A stretch of DNA of 12,023 nucleotides from JBDSTZ01 sp039927975 (GCA_039927975.1 JBDSTZ010000538.1:1-12023), one strand, 5' to 3'. Shown: positions 1 to 9,770, numbered from the stretch's first letter. Notes: generated from the sequence alone by a model not told the origin. Numbers and translations are program-made.

Positions 1-452
1 GGCGCGTTTTTCAGTTCGTCCGCCTCGACGATCAGCGGGCGGGTCAGGAACGGCTCGATCAGGGCCGGCGAAATCGTCCGCAGGGCGTCGCGGTCCATGT
101 CCTCGGTGCGCACCTGCGGCGACAGCCGCACCGTGCCCGGCTCGCCGGCGCCGCCGCCCGGCGGAATCAGGCTCAGCTTGCCGCTGGTGCGGTCGAAATA
201 CACGATCTGGCCCGGATAGATCCAGTGCGGATTGCGGATCTGGTCCTTGTTCAAGCCCCACACTTCGGGCCAGCACCAGGGATGTTCGAGGAAGGTGCCG
301 GAGATATCCCACAGCGTGTCGCGCTTGACCACCAGGTGCTGGTCGGGGGCGTTCGGTTTGAAGGCGCAAGCCGCGCTGGCCGGGGCGGCCAGCACACTGC
401 CCAAAAGCGCCGCCACTGCAAGACGCGAGCCGACTGTGATAAAATTTTTCAT
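1..452 (-). CDS. LysM-domain secreted protein (partial, C-terminus off the left edge)
   Basis: The frame reads leftward from an ATG at 452-450 and stays open to the window edge, giving about 150 residues. The first 27 or so residues look like a signal peptide: a basic start (MKNF), a hydrophobic alanine/leucine core and an APASA-type cleavage site before CAFKPN. A LysM-like module follows: a VKRDTLWDISGTFL stretch, then tryptophan-rich HPWCWPEVWGLN, then NPHWIYPGQIVYF, which matches the usual 'gdTLwdIa ... W..lw..N...I.nP..iyPGq.l.i' pattern. LysM modules bind peptidoglycan glycans, so a periplasmic or envelope location is expected. The segment after residue 90 is proline/glycine-rich and then unassigned. 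The gene is divergent from def; in Burkholderiales a LysM gene is often found between dprA and def, so dprA may lie just outside the window (inference). The ribosome binding site is weak. Confidence 0.85.
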   Translation of the reverse strand, partial: MKNFITVGSRLAVAALLGSVLAAPASAACAFKPNAPDQHLVVKRDTLWDISGTFLEHPWCWPEVWGLNKDQIRNPHWIYPGQIVYFDRTSGKLSLIPPGGGAGEPGTVRLSPQVRTEDMDRDALRTISPALIEPFLTRPLIVEADELKNA

Positions 453-730
453 TGAGATGTCCGTAAAGTGCGGCATTGACACGGGGTGCTGGCTGAACAT
501 TTCTCCATGGCCGGCGAGTGCGCAAGAGACGGCAACATGGCCCCCTCTCCCGCCCGGCACTGGATAAAAGGTTGCCGAACTGGATCAAATTCTGCACATA
601 AATCCTTGAACTAGCAAGACAAACCATGCCCGTGGGGGTGCTCTCCCTGTTGTGTTTTTGTTGTTTTAGAGCATCTTTTACAATTGTTTGTGCGAAATCA
701 TTATTCAAATGTTACTGAGTTAGCAGACCT
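453..730. other. Divergent intergenic region between the LysM gene and def
   Basis: This 278-bp spacer separates two divergently transcribed genes and must hold both promoters. The part near def (about 600-720) is distinctly more AT-rich than the coding DNA around it. I see no small gene, RNA gene or strong inverted repeat in it. Confidence 0.6.
677..704 (+). promoter_or_regulatory. Candidate sigma-70 promoter for def
   Basis: TTTACA at 677-682 (one mismatch to TTGACA) and CATTAT at 699-704 (four of six matches to TATAAT) are spaced 16 bp apart in the AT-rich part of the spacer. They would place the transcript start about 20 bases before the def ATG. This is a pattern match only; no activator site is recognised. 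Confidence 0.3.
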
Positions 731-1273
731 ATGGCACTACTTCCTATCCTGCGCTACCCGGACGCGCGCTTGCACAAAATCGCCAAGCCGGTGACCGAAT
801 TCGGCCCCCGCCTCGACCAGCTGGTGGCCGACATGGCCGAGACCATGTACGAGGCGCCCGGCGTCGGTCTGGCCGCGAGCCAGATCGACGTGCACGAGCA
901 ACTGGTGCTGGTCGACATTTCCGACAGCAAGAGCGAGCTGCGGGTGTTCATCAACCCCGAAATCACCTGGGCCAGCGATGAGCGCCAGGTGTACGACGAA
1001 GGCTGCCTGTCGGTGCCGGGCATTTACGACGGCGTCGAGCGGCCATCGCGCGTGAAGGTGAAAGCGCTCGACCAGCAAGGCAAGCCCTTCGAACTCGAAG
1101 CGGACGGCTTGCTGGCCGTGTGCATCCAGCACGAGATGGACCATCTGCAAGGCAAGGTGTTTGTCGAATACCTGTCGCCGCTCAAGCGCAACCGCATCAA
1201 GGCGAAACTGCTCAAGGAAGAGCGCGGGCTCGAACGCGAAGCGGCGCTCAAGGCGGCCGGCCGCAAGTATTAG
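731..1273 (+). CDS. def: Peptide deformylase
   Basis: Cytoplasmic metalloenzyme that removes the N-formyl group from the initiator methionine of nascent proteins. All three family motifs are present in the 180-residue protein: GVGLAASQ at 44-51, EGCLS at 90-94 with metal-ligand Cys92, and HEMDH at 134-138, where His134 and His138 complete metal binding and Glu135 is catalytic. Length is normal for a bacterial type I enzyme. The N-terminus (MALLPILRYPDARL) matches the family start, so the ATG at 731 is chosen although no strong Shine-Dalgarno sequence precedes it. The C-terminal tail is charged and helical, as in other proteobacterial homologues. The next gene, fmt, performs the opposite modification on Met-tRNA, and def-fmt pairing is classical. 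The 281-bp gap to fmt is longer than usual. Confidence 0.97.
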   Translation: MALLPILRYPDARLHKIAKPVTEFGPRLDQLVADMAETMYEAPGVGLAASQIDVHEQLVLVDISDSKSELRVFINPEITWASDERQVYDEGCLSVPGIYDGVERPSRVKVKALDQQGKPFELEADGLLAVCIQHEMDHLQGKVFVEYLSPLKRNRIKAKLLKEERGLEREAALKAAGRKY

Positions 1274-1554
1274 TGATGTGACGCTGGTGTTGCGGTCCGC
1301 GCAATCGACGGGCTGCACATCGATTGGCGTTTCGCACTGGATATCGGTTTGCACGGCGCGATGCTGGCCTGGCCGGATGCCCTGAACCGGCTCCTGATCG
1401 CGCCGCTGGACCTGGTTCGGAGCTTCCCGTCCGCGCTTTCTGTCCAAGCCTCGACGCCCGCCGCGCAGGACGTGGCAGGCCATCCTGACCGCTTCCCGGC
1501 GGGCAACAACCGCACCCAGCCCCGCTCAGCGCGAAGACCAATAAAAAGGACAAC
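1274..1554 (+). other. Spacer between def and fmt
   Basis: The 281 bp are GC-rich and hold no gene I can support. In the same frame as def, after its tandem TAG TGA stops, a frame stays open from 1277 to a TGA at 1556-1558 that overlaps the fmt ATG as ATGA. It contains a TTG codon at 1349 and an ATG at 1361 but no clear ribosome binding site, and its translation resembles no family I know. It may be chance openness in GC-rich DNA. Confidence 0.5.
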
Positions 1555-2511
1555 ATGAAAATCATCTTCGCCGGCACGCCCGAATTCGCCGCCACCGCGC
1601 TGGCCGCCATCCACGCGGCCGGCTTCGAGATTCCCCTGGTGCTGACCCAGCCCGACCGTCCCGCCGGACGCGGCATGCAACTGCACGCCTCGGCCGTCAA
1701 GCAATTCGCCCTCCAGCACGGCATTGAAGTCTTGCAACCGCTCTCACTGCGGCGCGACAGCCGCGACCCGGCCCGCGCCGAGCAGGCCGAGCAAGCCCAC
1801 CAGCGCCTGCTGGCCATTGATTACGACGTGATGGTGGTGGCCGCCTACGGCCTGATCCTGCCGCTCAGCACGCTCGACATCAAACCCTGCATCAACATCC
1901 ACGGTTCATTGCTGCCGCGCTGGCGCGGGGCGGCGCCGATCCACCGCGCGATCGAAGCGGGCGATCCGGAAACCGGCGTGACCATCATGGAAATGGAAGA
2001 AGGGCTCGACACCGGCCCGATGCTGCTGATGGAAAGCATGCCGATCGCGCCGCACGACACCACCGGCAGCCTGCACGACAAGCTGGCCGCAATGGGCGCG
2101 CGCATGATCGTCGAAGCGCTTGCCAAGATGGCGCAAGGTGCGCTGCAGGCAGTGCCCCAGCCGGAAGCCGGAGTCACCTACGCCGCCAAGATCAGCAAGG
2201 ACGAGGCCGCGCTCGACTTTGCCCAGCCGGCCGAGGCGCTGTGCCGCAAGATCCGCGCCTTCAACCCCTTCCCGGGCGCCCACGCCCAGGTCAACGGGGT
2301 GACCATCAAGCTGTGGGGCGCCGAAGCGCTGGTCGCCGACAGCAGCGCGCCGCCGGGCCGGGTGCTGGCGGCCGATCCGCAGCACGGCATCGTGGTCGCC
2401 TGCAAGCAGGGCACGCTGCGCCTGACCGAACTGCAAAAACCCGGCGGCAAGCGCCTGGCCGCCGCCGAGTTCCTCAAGGGTTTCCCGCTCGAGGAAGCTT
2501 GTTTCGATTAG
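1555..2511 (+). CDS. fmt: Methionyl-tRNA formyltransferase
   Basis: Transfers a formyl group from 10-formyltetrahydrofolate to Met-tRNA(fMet) for translation initiation. The 318-residue protein has the N-terminal formyltransferase fold starting MKIIFAGTPEFA, the signature NIHGSLLPRWRGAAP at 114-128 with catalytic Asn114 and His116, and catalytic Asp152 in the EGLDTG stretch. The C-terminal tRNA-binding OB-like domain follows from about residue 205 and includes RAFNPFPGAHA. A charged segment around residues 66-84, rich in R, D, A, E and Q, looks slightly longer than in the E. coli enzyme. A good ribosome binding site (AAGGA at 1546-1550) sits 4 bases before the ATG. fmt lies downstream of def and ends 4 bp from the convergent BrnA-like gene, with no obvious terminator between them. 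Confidence 0.97.
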   Translation: MKIIFAGTPEFAATALAAIHAAGFEIPLVLTQPDRPAGRGMQLHASAVKQFALQHGIEVLQPLSLRRDSRDPARAEQAEQAHQRLLAIDYDVMVVAAYGLILPLSTLDIKPCINIHGSLLPRWRGAAPIHRAIEAGDPETGVTIMEMEEGLDTGPMLLMESMPIAPHDTTGSLHDKLAAMGARMIVEALAKMAQGALQAVPQPEAGVTYAAKISKDEAALDFAQPAEALCRKIRAFNPFPGAHAQVNGVTIKLWGAEALVADSSAPPGRVLAADPQHGIVVACKQGTLRLTELQKPGGKRLAAAEFLKGFPLEEACFD

Positions 2512-2515
2512 GTAA

Positions 2516-2779
2516 TCAGTTACTTGTGCCGCGCTCGATGCCGGCTTCGGCGAGCTGGGCGTTCATATGGTCGCGCAGCAGCTGGTTGATACGGGTCTGG
2601 TAGCCGGGGCCGCCGCTCTTGAACCACGCCAGCATGTCGATGTCGAGGCGGATCGTGACGATCTGCTTGAGCGGAATGGCCGCGTGGCGGGTGGGGGTCG
2701 AGGAAGTGTTCGTTGCGCTGGTCATGGTATTACCTGAATGGGATTGATCCCAGGCGCCTGCCGTAAAGTCTTTGTCCAT
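2516..2779 (-). CDS. BrnA-like ribbon-helix-helix protein (orphan antitoxin-type regulator)
   Basis: An 87-residue protein whose C-terminal half matches the BrnA / COG3514 antitoxin pattern: a basic beta strand VTIRLDIDML (41-50), then AWFKSGGPGYQTRINQLL (51-68) and a short helix. BrnA proteins are dimeric RHH DNA-binding antitoxins that repress their own operon and neutralise BrnT RNases. Residues 1-35 are polar, Ser/Thr-rich and probably disordered. The start at 2779 has the best ribosome binding site (AAGGGA, 2785-2790 on the minus strand). An in-frame ATG at 2725, giving 69 residues, is possible and has a weaker AGGT. No brnT-like frame is seen upstream or downstream, so the gene appears orphan. 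It may be a stand-alone regulator rather than an active antitoxin. The function is inferred from the motif only. Confidence 0.8.
   Translation of the reverse strand: MDKDFTAGAWDQSHSGNTMTSATNTSSTPTRHAAIPLKQIVTIRLDIDMLAWFKSGGPGYQTRINQLLRDHMNAQLAEAGIERGTSN
2739..2760. repeat. Two abutting palindromes at the 5' end of the BrnA-like gene
   Basis: TGGGATTGATCCCA (2739-2752; 6-bp arms, 2-bp centre) overlaps by CA the perfect 10-bp palindrome CAGGCGCCTG (2751-2760). Both lie between the two candidate start codons of the BrnA-like gene (2779 and 2725). If the downstream start were used, they would sit in its leader, where an autoregulatory operator could be. They may equally be chance in coding DNA. 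Confidence 0.4.
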
Positions 2780-2880
2780 GTTGTTCCCTTTGTTGGCAAT
2801 CGCGTGGCGCAGTGTCTTGTTTGCGGCGGCGGTGCCTGGTGAATGATGATGAGCTCTTGGCCCTGGACATCATTCTGTTC

Positions 2881-2970
2881 TTTGTATGTATCGCGAAAGT
2901 TGCTAAAGCAACGCGATTTGTATCATTAAGTAACAAGCGGCCCTATACATACAGAACGATACAAAAAACG
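2881..2970. promoter_or_regulatory. Cluster of GTATC/GATAC operator-like motifs around a stem-loop
   Basis: In an AT-rich island there are four related motifs: TTTGTATGTATCGCG (2881-2895), CGCGATTTGTATC (2912-2924), TATACATACA (2944-2953, in the opposite orientation to the first) and CGATACAAA (2957-2965). Between the first two lies a stem-loop: GTTGC (2899-2903), loop TAAA, GCAAC (2908-2912), extended by ATCGC (2890-2894) with GCGAT (2913-2917) around a 4-base bulge. Such repeated inverted half-sites suggest binding of a dimeric repressor. TACATACA-type half-sites resemble AcrR/TetR-family operators, but the regulator is not identifiable here. The site could serve the BrnA-like gene, metH, or both. 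Confidence 0.45.
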
Positions 2971-3023
2971 TTTAACTCACCCCCTCAAACCGCCCTGATC
3001 GAAACGGCAAGGTCGCGATGACG

Positions 3024-3029
3024 TATAAT
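3024..3029 (+). promoter_or_regulatory. Candidate -10 box (TATAAT) upstream of metH
   Basis: A perfect TATAAT lies about 205 bp before the metH start on the coding strand. No good -35 hexamer is seen 16-18 bp upstream, so an activator may be needed or the match may be fortuitous. It would give a leader of about 200 nt that includes the REP-like pair and the tandem repeats. Confidence 0.3.
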
Positions 3030-3075
3030 TTCAGACCGGTCAAGGGTGTGTCCCTGAAGCACCGCCTCCAGCCCC

Positions 3076-3151
3076 CGTCGTTCCCGCAAAGGCGGCAATC
3101 CATAGCGCGGCATAATTGCTGTGTTACTGATTCCCGCCTCTGGCAGCGACG
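3076..3151. repeat. Degenerate REP-like inverted pair
   Basis: The left arm CGTCGTTCCCGCAAAGGCGG (3076-3095), followed by CAATCCA, resembles the widespread REP-type motif of the form GTCGTTCCCGC-GAA-GGCGGGAATCCA. The right arm (3127-3151, reading CTGATTCCCGCCTC then TGGCAGCGACG) is an imperfect inverted copy. A 24-bp centre separates them. The left arm alone can fold as TTCCCGC / GCGGCAA with one mismatch. Two inverted units are the layout of a REPIN. Only one copy is in the window, so the family assignment depends on recall of the motif and needs genome-wide counting. Confidence 0.5.
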
Positions 3152-3181
3152 CGTGTTGCTGGCGCATCCCACCCGTGCCGG

Positions 3182-3211
3182 CCCACGCAGACCCACGCAG
3201 ATCCACGCAGA
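3182..3211 (+). repeat. Three tandem 10-bp repeats just upstream of metH
   Basis: CCCACGCAGA occurs at 3182-3191 and 3192-3201, and TCCACGCAGA at 3202-3211, 23 bp before the metH ATG. The period is about one helical turn. This could be a slippage-prone microsatellite-like tract in the leader or a phased binding site. No function is known to me. Confidence 0.8.
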
Positions 3212-3234
3212 ACACGCCCATTGAAAGTGCCCGC

Positions 3235-7011
<3,777 letters not shown>

Positions 7012-7021
7012 AGTTGGATCA

Positions 7022-7051
7022 GCCGGCGCGCGGGAATGGCGCCGGCGGTTT
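7022..7051. terminator. GC-rich stem-loop after metH
   Basis: GCCGGCGC (7022-7029) pairs perfectly with GCGCCGGC (7039-7046) over a 9-base loop, starting 11 bp after the metH stop. It is followed by GGTTT, so the U-tract is poor. A second hairpin, GGGCGC (7058-7063) / GCGCCC (7069-7074), lies on the side of the convergent EAL-HDOD gene. The two probably end transcription from both directions. Confidence 0.5.
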
Positions 7052-7096
7052 CAGCAAGGGCGCGCCCGGCGCCCGCGCTACTGGACTACAACGCGA

Positions 7097-8368
7097 CTAC
7101 AGCGCGTAGCGCACCACCGTATCGCTCCACTGATACGCGTCCACTTCCATCTCGACCAGATCGTCGGTCGAAATCGCCAGGTCCTTGAGGGTCGGCAGGA
7201 CCATATTGTCGCTGCCTTCCATGCGCTCGATCGACTCGGCCAGCTTGAGCAGCTCGCCGAAGAAACCGGTGCGGTGCGTGAGCGCCTTGGCCACTTCGTC
7301 GATCACCGGAATCTGCGTGACGATCTCGTTCATCGGAATGCCGAACAGCGCATCCATCAGCGACATGATGCCGACCGTGAAGGCGATCTCGGCGACGTTG
7401 CGCTGCGCCGGCCGCAGGCGCTGCGCCAGCAGTTCGAGCAGGCGTCCGCGCGTCGTCGCCAGCATCAAGAGCGGCGTCACGCCGTGGCCGCGCTGGCCCT
7501 GCTCGGCGTACAGCATGATCTGCAGCCAGCGCTGCAACTGGCGCCGGCCAAGCACCATCAAGGCCTGGCTGACCGAATCGATCTTGTGGCGCGCGCCGAT
7601 GCCGGGCGTGTTCACCAGCCGCAGCAGGTTGAGCGCGAGCGCGACGTCGCGCTTGACCGCGCGCTCGATCTCGATGTTCTCGGCGTCCGAGGTCACCAGC
7701 GTCATCAACTCCATGATCGCCAGCTGCGAGGGCGACAGCTTGCGCCCCGAGATCACCGCCGGCCGGGCGAAATAAAAACCCTGGAAGTAATCGAAGCCCA
7801 TGTCCAGGCAGCGCTGGTGCTGTTCGCGCGTTTCCACTTTCTCGGCCAGCAGCTTCTTGTTGTCCTGCTTGAGGCGCGGCGCCAGCTTGATCAGCGCCGA
7901 CAGCGGCATGTCCGACAAATCCATCTTGACGAAATCGACCATCGGCAGCAGGCGCTCGAGGTTCGGCGTTTCGCTGACCACGTCGTCGAGCGCGAAGCGG
8001 AAACCGTGGCTGGCCAGTTCGGCCATGCGCGTGAGCACCGGCTCGCTCGCCTTCATGGTCTCGCCAATTTCGAGCACGACCTTCTCGCGCGGCAGGAAGG
8101 CGAAGATATCGCTCATCAGCACGTCGGCGTCGACGTTGATGAAACCGAGCGCGTCGCCGATCACCTTGTCGAGGCCCAGCTGGGCGGCGTGGGCGATCAC
8201 CGCAGCGGTGGCCGTCAGGTCGGCACGCGCCTCGGCCGGCCCGCTGCCGCTGCTGCGAAACAGCAGTTCGTAACCCATCAACGCCTGATTGCGGTCGAGC
8301 ACGGGCTGGCGGCCGAGGTAGAAGTCGCGCACGCCAAAGTCCTTGGTGCCGTTGCTGGTAGTGGTCAT
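7097..8368 (-). CDS. EAL-HDOD (YuxH/CdgJ-type) signalling protein
   Basis: A 423-residue cytoplasmic protein with an N-terminal EAL-type domain (about 15-205) and a C-terminal HDOD domain (about 206-400). In the EAL part, candidate ligand positions remain: Glu34 in YELLFR, Asn78 in NVD, Glu100 and Glu103 in LEIGE, Asp128-Asp129, Lys148 in VKMD, Glu176 in AEKVE and Gln196 in FQGF. However, the EAL triplet reads ELL, and the DDFGTG loop is replaced by DDVVSE. Catalysis of c-di-GMP breakdown is therefore doubtful. Family members such as Vibrio cholerae CdgJ act in motility and signalling, some without enzymatic activity. HDOD domains are HD-related modules lacking the phosphohydrolase motif. Start at 8368; the ribosome binding site is weak. 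It is convergent with metH and 172 bp downstream of the YafJ-type gene, so probably a separate transcript. Confidence 0.9.
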   Translation of the reverse strand: MTTTSNGTKDFGVRDFYLGRQPVLDRNQALMGYELLFRSSGSGPAEARADLTATAAVIAHAAQLGLDKVIGDALGFINVDADVLMSDIFAFLPREKVVLEIGETMKASEPVLTRMAELASHGFRFALDDVVSETPNLERLLPMVDFVKMDLSDMPLSALIKLAPRLKQDNKKLLAEKVETREQHQRCLDMGFDYFQGFYFARPAVISGRKLSPSQLAIMELMTLVTSDAENIEIERAVKRDVALALNLLRLVNTPGIGARHKIDSVSQALMVLGRRQLQRWLQIMLYAEQGQRGHGVTPLLMLATTRGRLLELLAQRLRPAQRNVAEIAFTVGIMSLMDALFGIPMNEIVTQIPVIDEVAKALTHRTGFFGELLKLAESIERMEGSDNMVLPTLKDLAISTDDLVEMEVDAYQWSDTVVRYAL

Positions 8369-8510
8369 CGATGGCTCGTCTGGAAACGTGGAATAAGCCT
8401 TACTTTAACCCATTCTCTTGCGATAGTGAAATTATCAGACCGCGCTGTCACGGAATAGAAACGCCCCGGCAGCGGACGCTTGTTCAATATCATTGGTTTA
8501 AGTGCAAGAG

Positions 8511-8529
8511 CGGCGCCGAGGACGCGCCG
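8511..8529 (-). terminator. Possible stem-loop terminator after the YafJ-type gene
   Basis: CGGCGC (8511-8516) and GCGCCG (8524-8529) form a 6-bp stem with a 7-base loop, 11 bp past the stop of the amidotransferase gene. On the minus strand it is followed by CTCTTGCACTT, a weak T-rich tail. It would separate this gene from the EAL-HDOD gene. Confidence 0.35.
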
Positions 8530-8540
8530 AAGGGGCAGTC

Positions 8541-9320
8541 TCAGTCCGGATGCGCCGGCAGCGGCATGCCGTCGACAAACACCTTCAGCTCGCCGGCCGC
8601 GAATTCGGTCCAGCTTTCATTGGTGGTCAGCGGCTCGGTGACGATGATCGCCACCCGGTCCTGCGGCGTGGTCACTTGCGAAAAGTCGACTCGCACATCC
8701 TCGTCGGACAGGATGGCGGTGGCGAAGGGAAATTGGCGCACCACGTAGCACAGGCGGGTCGAGCAATGGGCGAACAGCGCCGAGCCGTCCGACAGGATCA
8801 GGTTGAAGGTGCCGTGGGCGGCGATGCTGCGCATCAGCTCGGCGAGCACCGCGCGCAACTGCGGCAGCGGCGGACGGGTGTCGCCGAAGCGCGCCCGCAA
8901 TTCCTGCAGCAGGAAGCAGAACGCTTGCTCGCTGTCGGTGGTGCCGACCGGGCGGAAGGCGCCGTTGAGGGTCGGCGCGAATTCCTTCAGGTCGCCGTTG
9001 TGGGCGAACACCCAGTAGCGCCCCCACAGCTCGCGCACGAAGGGATGGCAATTCTCCAGCGCGACCTGGCCCTGCGTGGCCTTGCGGATATGGGCGATGA
9101 CATTCTTCGACTTGATCGGATAGCGTTTGATCAGCTCGGCGACCGGCGATTCGACCGCCGCCTGGTGGTCGACGAAATGACGCACGCCGGCGCCCTCGAA
9201 AAAGGCGATGCCCCAGCCATCATGGTGGGTGTCGGTGCGGCCGCCGCGCATGGCGAAGCCGGTGAAGCTGAACACAATGTCGGTGGGGACATTGCAGTTC
9301 ATGGCGAGAAGTTGGCACAT
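8541..9320 (-). CDS. Class II glutamine amidotransferase, YafJ family
   Basis: A 259-residue protein of the N-terminal-nucleophile glutaminase type. Cys2, exposed after removal of Met1, is the expected nucleophile that releases ammonia from glutamine. Other family motifs are HHDGWGI (32-38), HIRKAT (77-82), NCHPF (90-94), FAHNGD (105-110) and TTDSE (127-131). No synthase domain follows, which is normal for the stand-alone YafJ group. The acceptor of the ammonia is unknown for YafJ itself; related proteins include EgtC of ergothioneine synthesis, but no egtB/egtD neighbours are seen. The ATG at 9320 is fixed by the need for Cys2, even though the ribosome binding site is poor. It lies 134 bp downstream of the DUF3567 gene on the same strand, and co-transcription is uncertain. 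Confidence 0.92.
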   Translation of the reverse strand: MCQLLAMNCNVPTDIVFSFTGFAMRGGRTDTHHDGWGIAFFEGAGVRHFVDHQAAVESPVAELIKRYPIKSKNVIAHIRKATQGQVALENCHPFVRELWGRYWVFAHNGDLKEFAPTLNGAFRPVGTTDSEQAFCFLLQELRARFGDTRPPLPQLRAVLAELMRSIAAHGTFNLILSDGSALFAHCSTRLCYVVRQFPFATAILSDEDVRVDFSQVTTPQDRVAIIVTEPLTTNESWTEFAAGELKVFVDGMPLPAHPD

Positions 9321-9352
9321 TGAGGGAGTTTACCACGCGCAAAGGCCGGAAC

Positions 9353-9372
9353 GGCGAGGACTGGCGAGGACT
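9353..9372 (+). repeat. Direct 10-bp repeat, two copies
   Basis: GGCGAGGACT is present twice in tandem (9353-9362 and 9363-9372), with a related GGCGAGGTCT shortly after. It lies in the leader between the DUF3567 gene and the YafJ-type gene. This is probably local slippage. Confidence 0.6.
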
Positions 9373-9454
9373 GGCGCGGCGAGGTCTGGAACGGCGCCGG
9401 TGGCGGCGTCCCAGCCTGGGGAGTGACATGCTACGGCGTGAGGATGTTACCGGC

Positions 9455-9712
9455 TCAATGCAGCAGCACCGGCTGGCTCATCAGGGAATCGTAGGAGCCA
9501 AGGAAATCGTCGATCTCTTCCATGGTCGGCTCGCTGGCGATCAGGTTGTTGACGTCACGCCGGAACGACTGGGCGAGCTTGCCACCAATAAAGGCTTCGC
9601 GCCGGCCCGATTTGTCGACGATCTCATAGCCGCCGAAGCGCAGCGCTTCGAGGTTGTGATCCACGCCGAATTCGACGACGCTGTATTGCTCGCTGTTGTA
9701 GATCATGTTCAT
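9455..9712 (-). CDS. DUF3567 family protein
   Basis: An 85-residue acidic, soluble protein without a signal peptide or membrane segment. It matches the betaproteobacterial DUF3567 pattern as I recall it: an N-terminal MNMIYNSEQYSVVEF, then GGYEIVDKSGRREAFIGG, and a C-terminal EEIDDFLGSYDSLMSQPVLLH-like end. Function is unknown; the family is small and taxonomically narrow. The start is well supported by AAGGAG (9718-9723, minus strand) 5 bases before the ATG. The next gene upstream on this strand is the CobW-like gene, 126 bp away, and the leader holds a strong inverted repeat (9736-9770), suggesting its own regulation. Family assignment is by recalled pattern, not by a search. Confidence 0.82.
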   Translation of the reverse strand: MNMIYNSEQYSVVEFGVDHNLEALRFGGYEIVDKSGRREAFIGGKLAQSFRRDVNNLIASEPTMEEIDDFLGSYDSLMSQPVLLH

Positions 9713-9735
9713 GCTGACTCCTTCACTCGATCAGA

Positions 9736-9770
9736 CGGTTATGTGACCCACAAGATGCGTGGCATAACCG
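9736..9770 (-). promoter_or_regulatory. Inverted repeat in the DUF3567 leader
   Basis: CGGTTATG (9736-9743) and CATAACCG (9763-9770) are perfect 8-bp arms. Inside them CCAC (9748-9751) pairs with GTGG (9759-9762) over a 7-base loop, leaving a 4-base bulge. The element starts 24 bp upstream of the DUF3567 ATG. It could be a leader hairpin, an operator, or a terminator of the CobW-like transcript; no T-tract follows on the minus strand. Confidence 0.5.

Larger units (their letters stand above)
2780..3234. other. Long divergent intergenic region upstream of metH
   Basis: The 455 bp between the BrnA-like gene and metH hold no convincing gene; the short frames here resemble no known family. The region contains a GTATC/GATAC motif cluster with a stem-loop (2881-2970), a TATAAT box (3024-3029), a degenerate REP-like inverted pair (3076-3151) and three tandem 10-bp repeats (3182-3211). 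I looked for cobalamin, SAM and SAH riboswitch cores, which can control methionine genes, and did not recognise any. Confidence 0.7.

Noticed and set aside
2812..3021. A 69-codon plus-strand frame, and a 68-codon minus-strand frame at 2730-2936, checked as a possible BrnT toxin or small gene
   Set aside because: Neither has BrnT features (a WD-like N-terminus, conserved K/H/R residues) or any other recognisable pattern, and both run through the AT-rich motif cluster or the BrnA-like gene.
3121..3234. A 38-codon N-terminal extension of metH from a GTG at 3121
   Set aside because: The extension would be translated from the REP-like right arm and the tandem repeats, has no ribosome binding site of note, and has no MetH resemblance. 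The ATG at 3235 fits the family start.
3000..3234. Possible cobalamin, SAM or SAH riboswitch before metH
   Set aside because: I looked for the conserved cores and pairing pattern and found none. The hairpins present are explained better by the REP-like pair and short local palindromes.
7274..8458. A long plus-strand frame opposite the EAL-HDOD gene
   Set aside because: It is R/H/Q-rich and featureless, typical of an antisense shadow in GC-rich DNA. The minus-strand product has clear domains.
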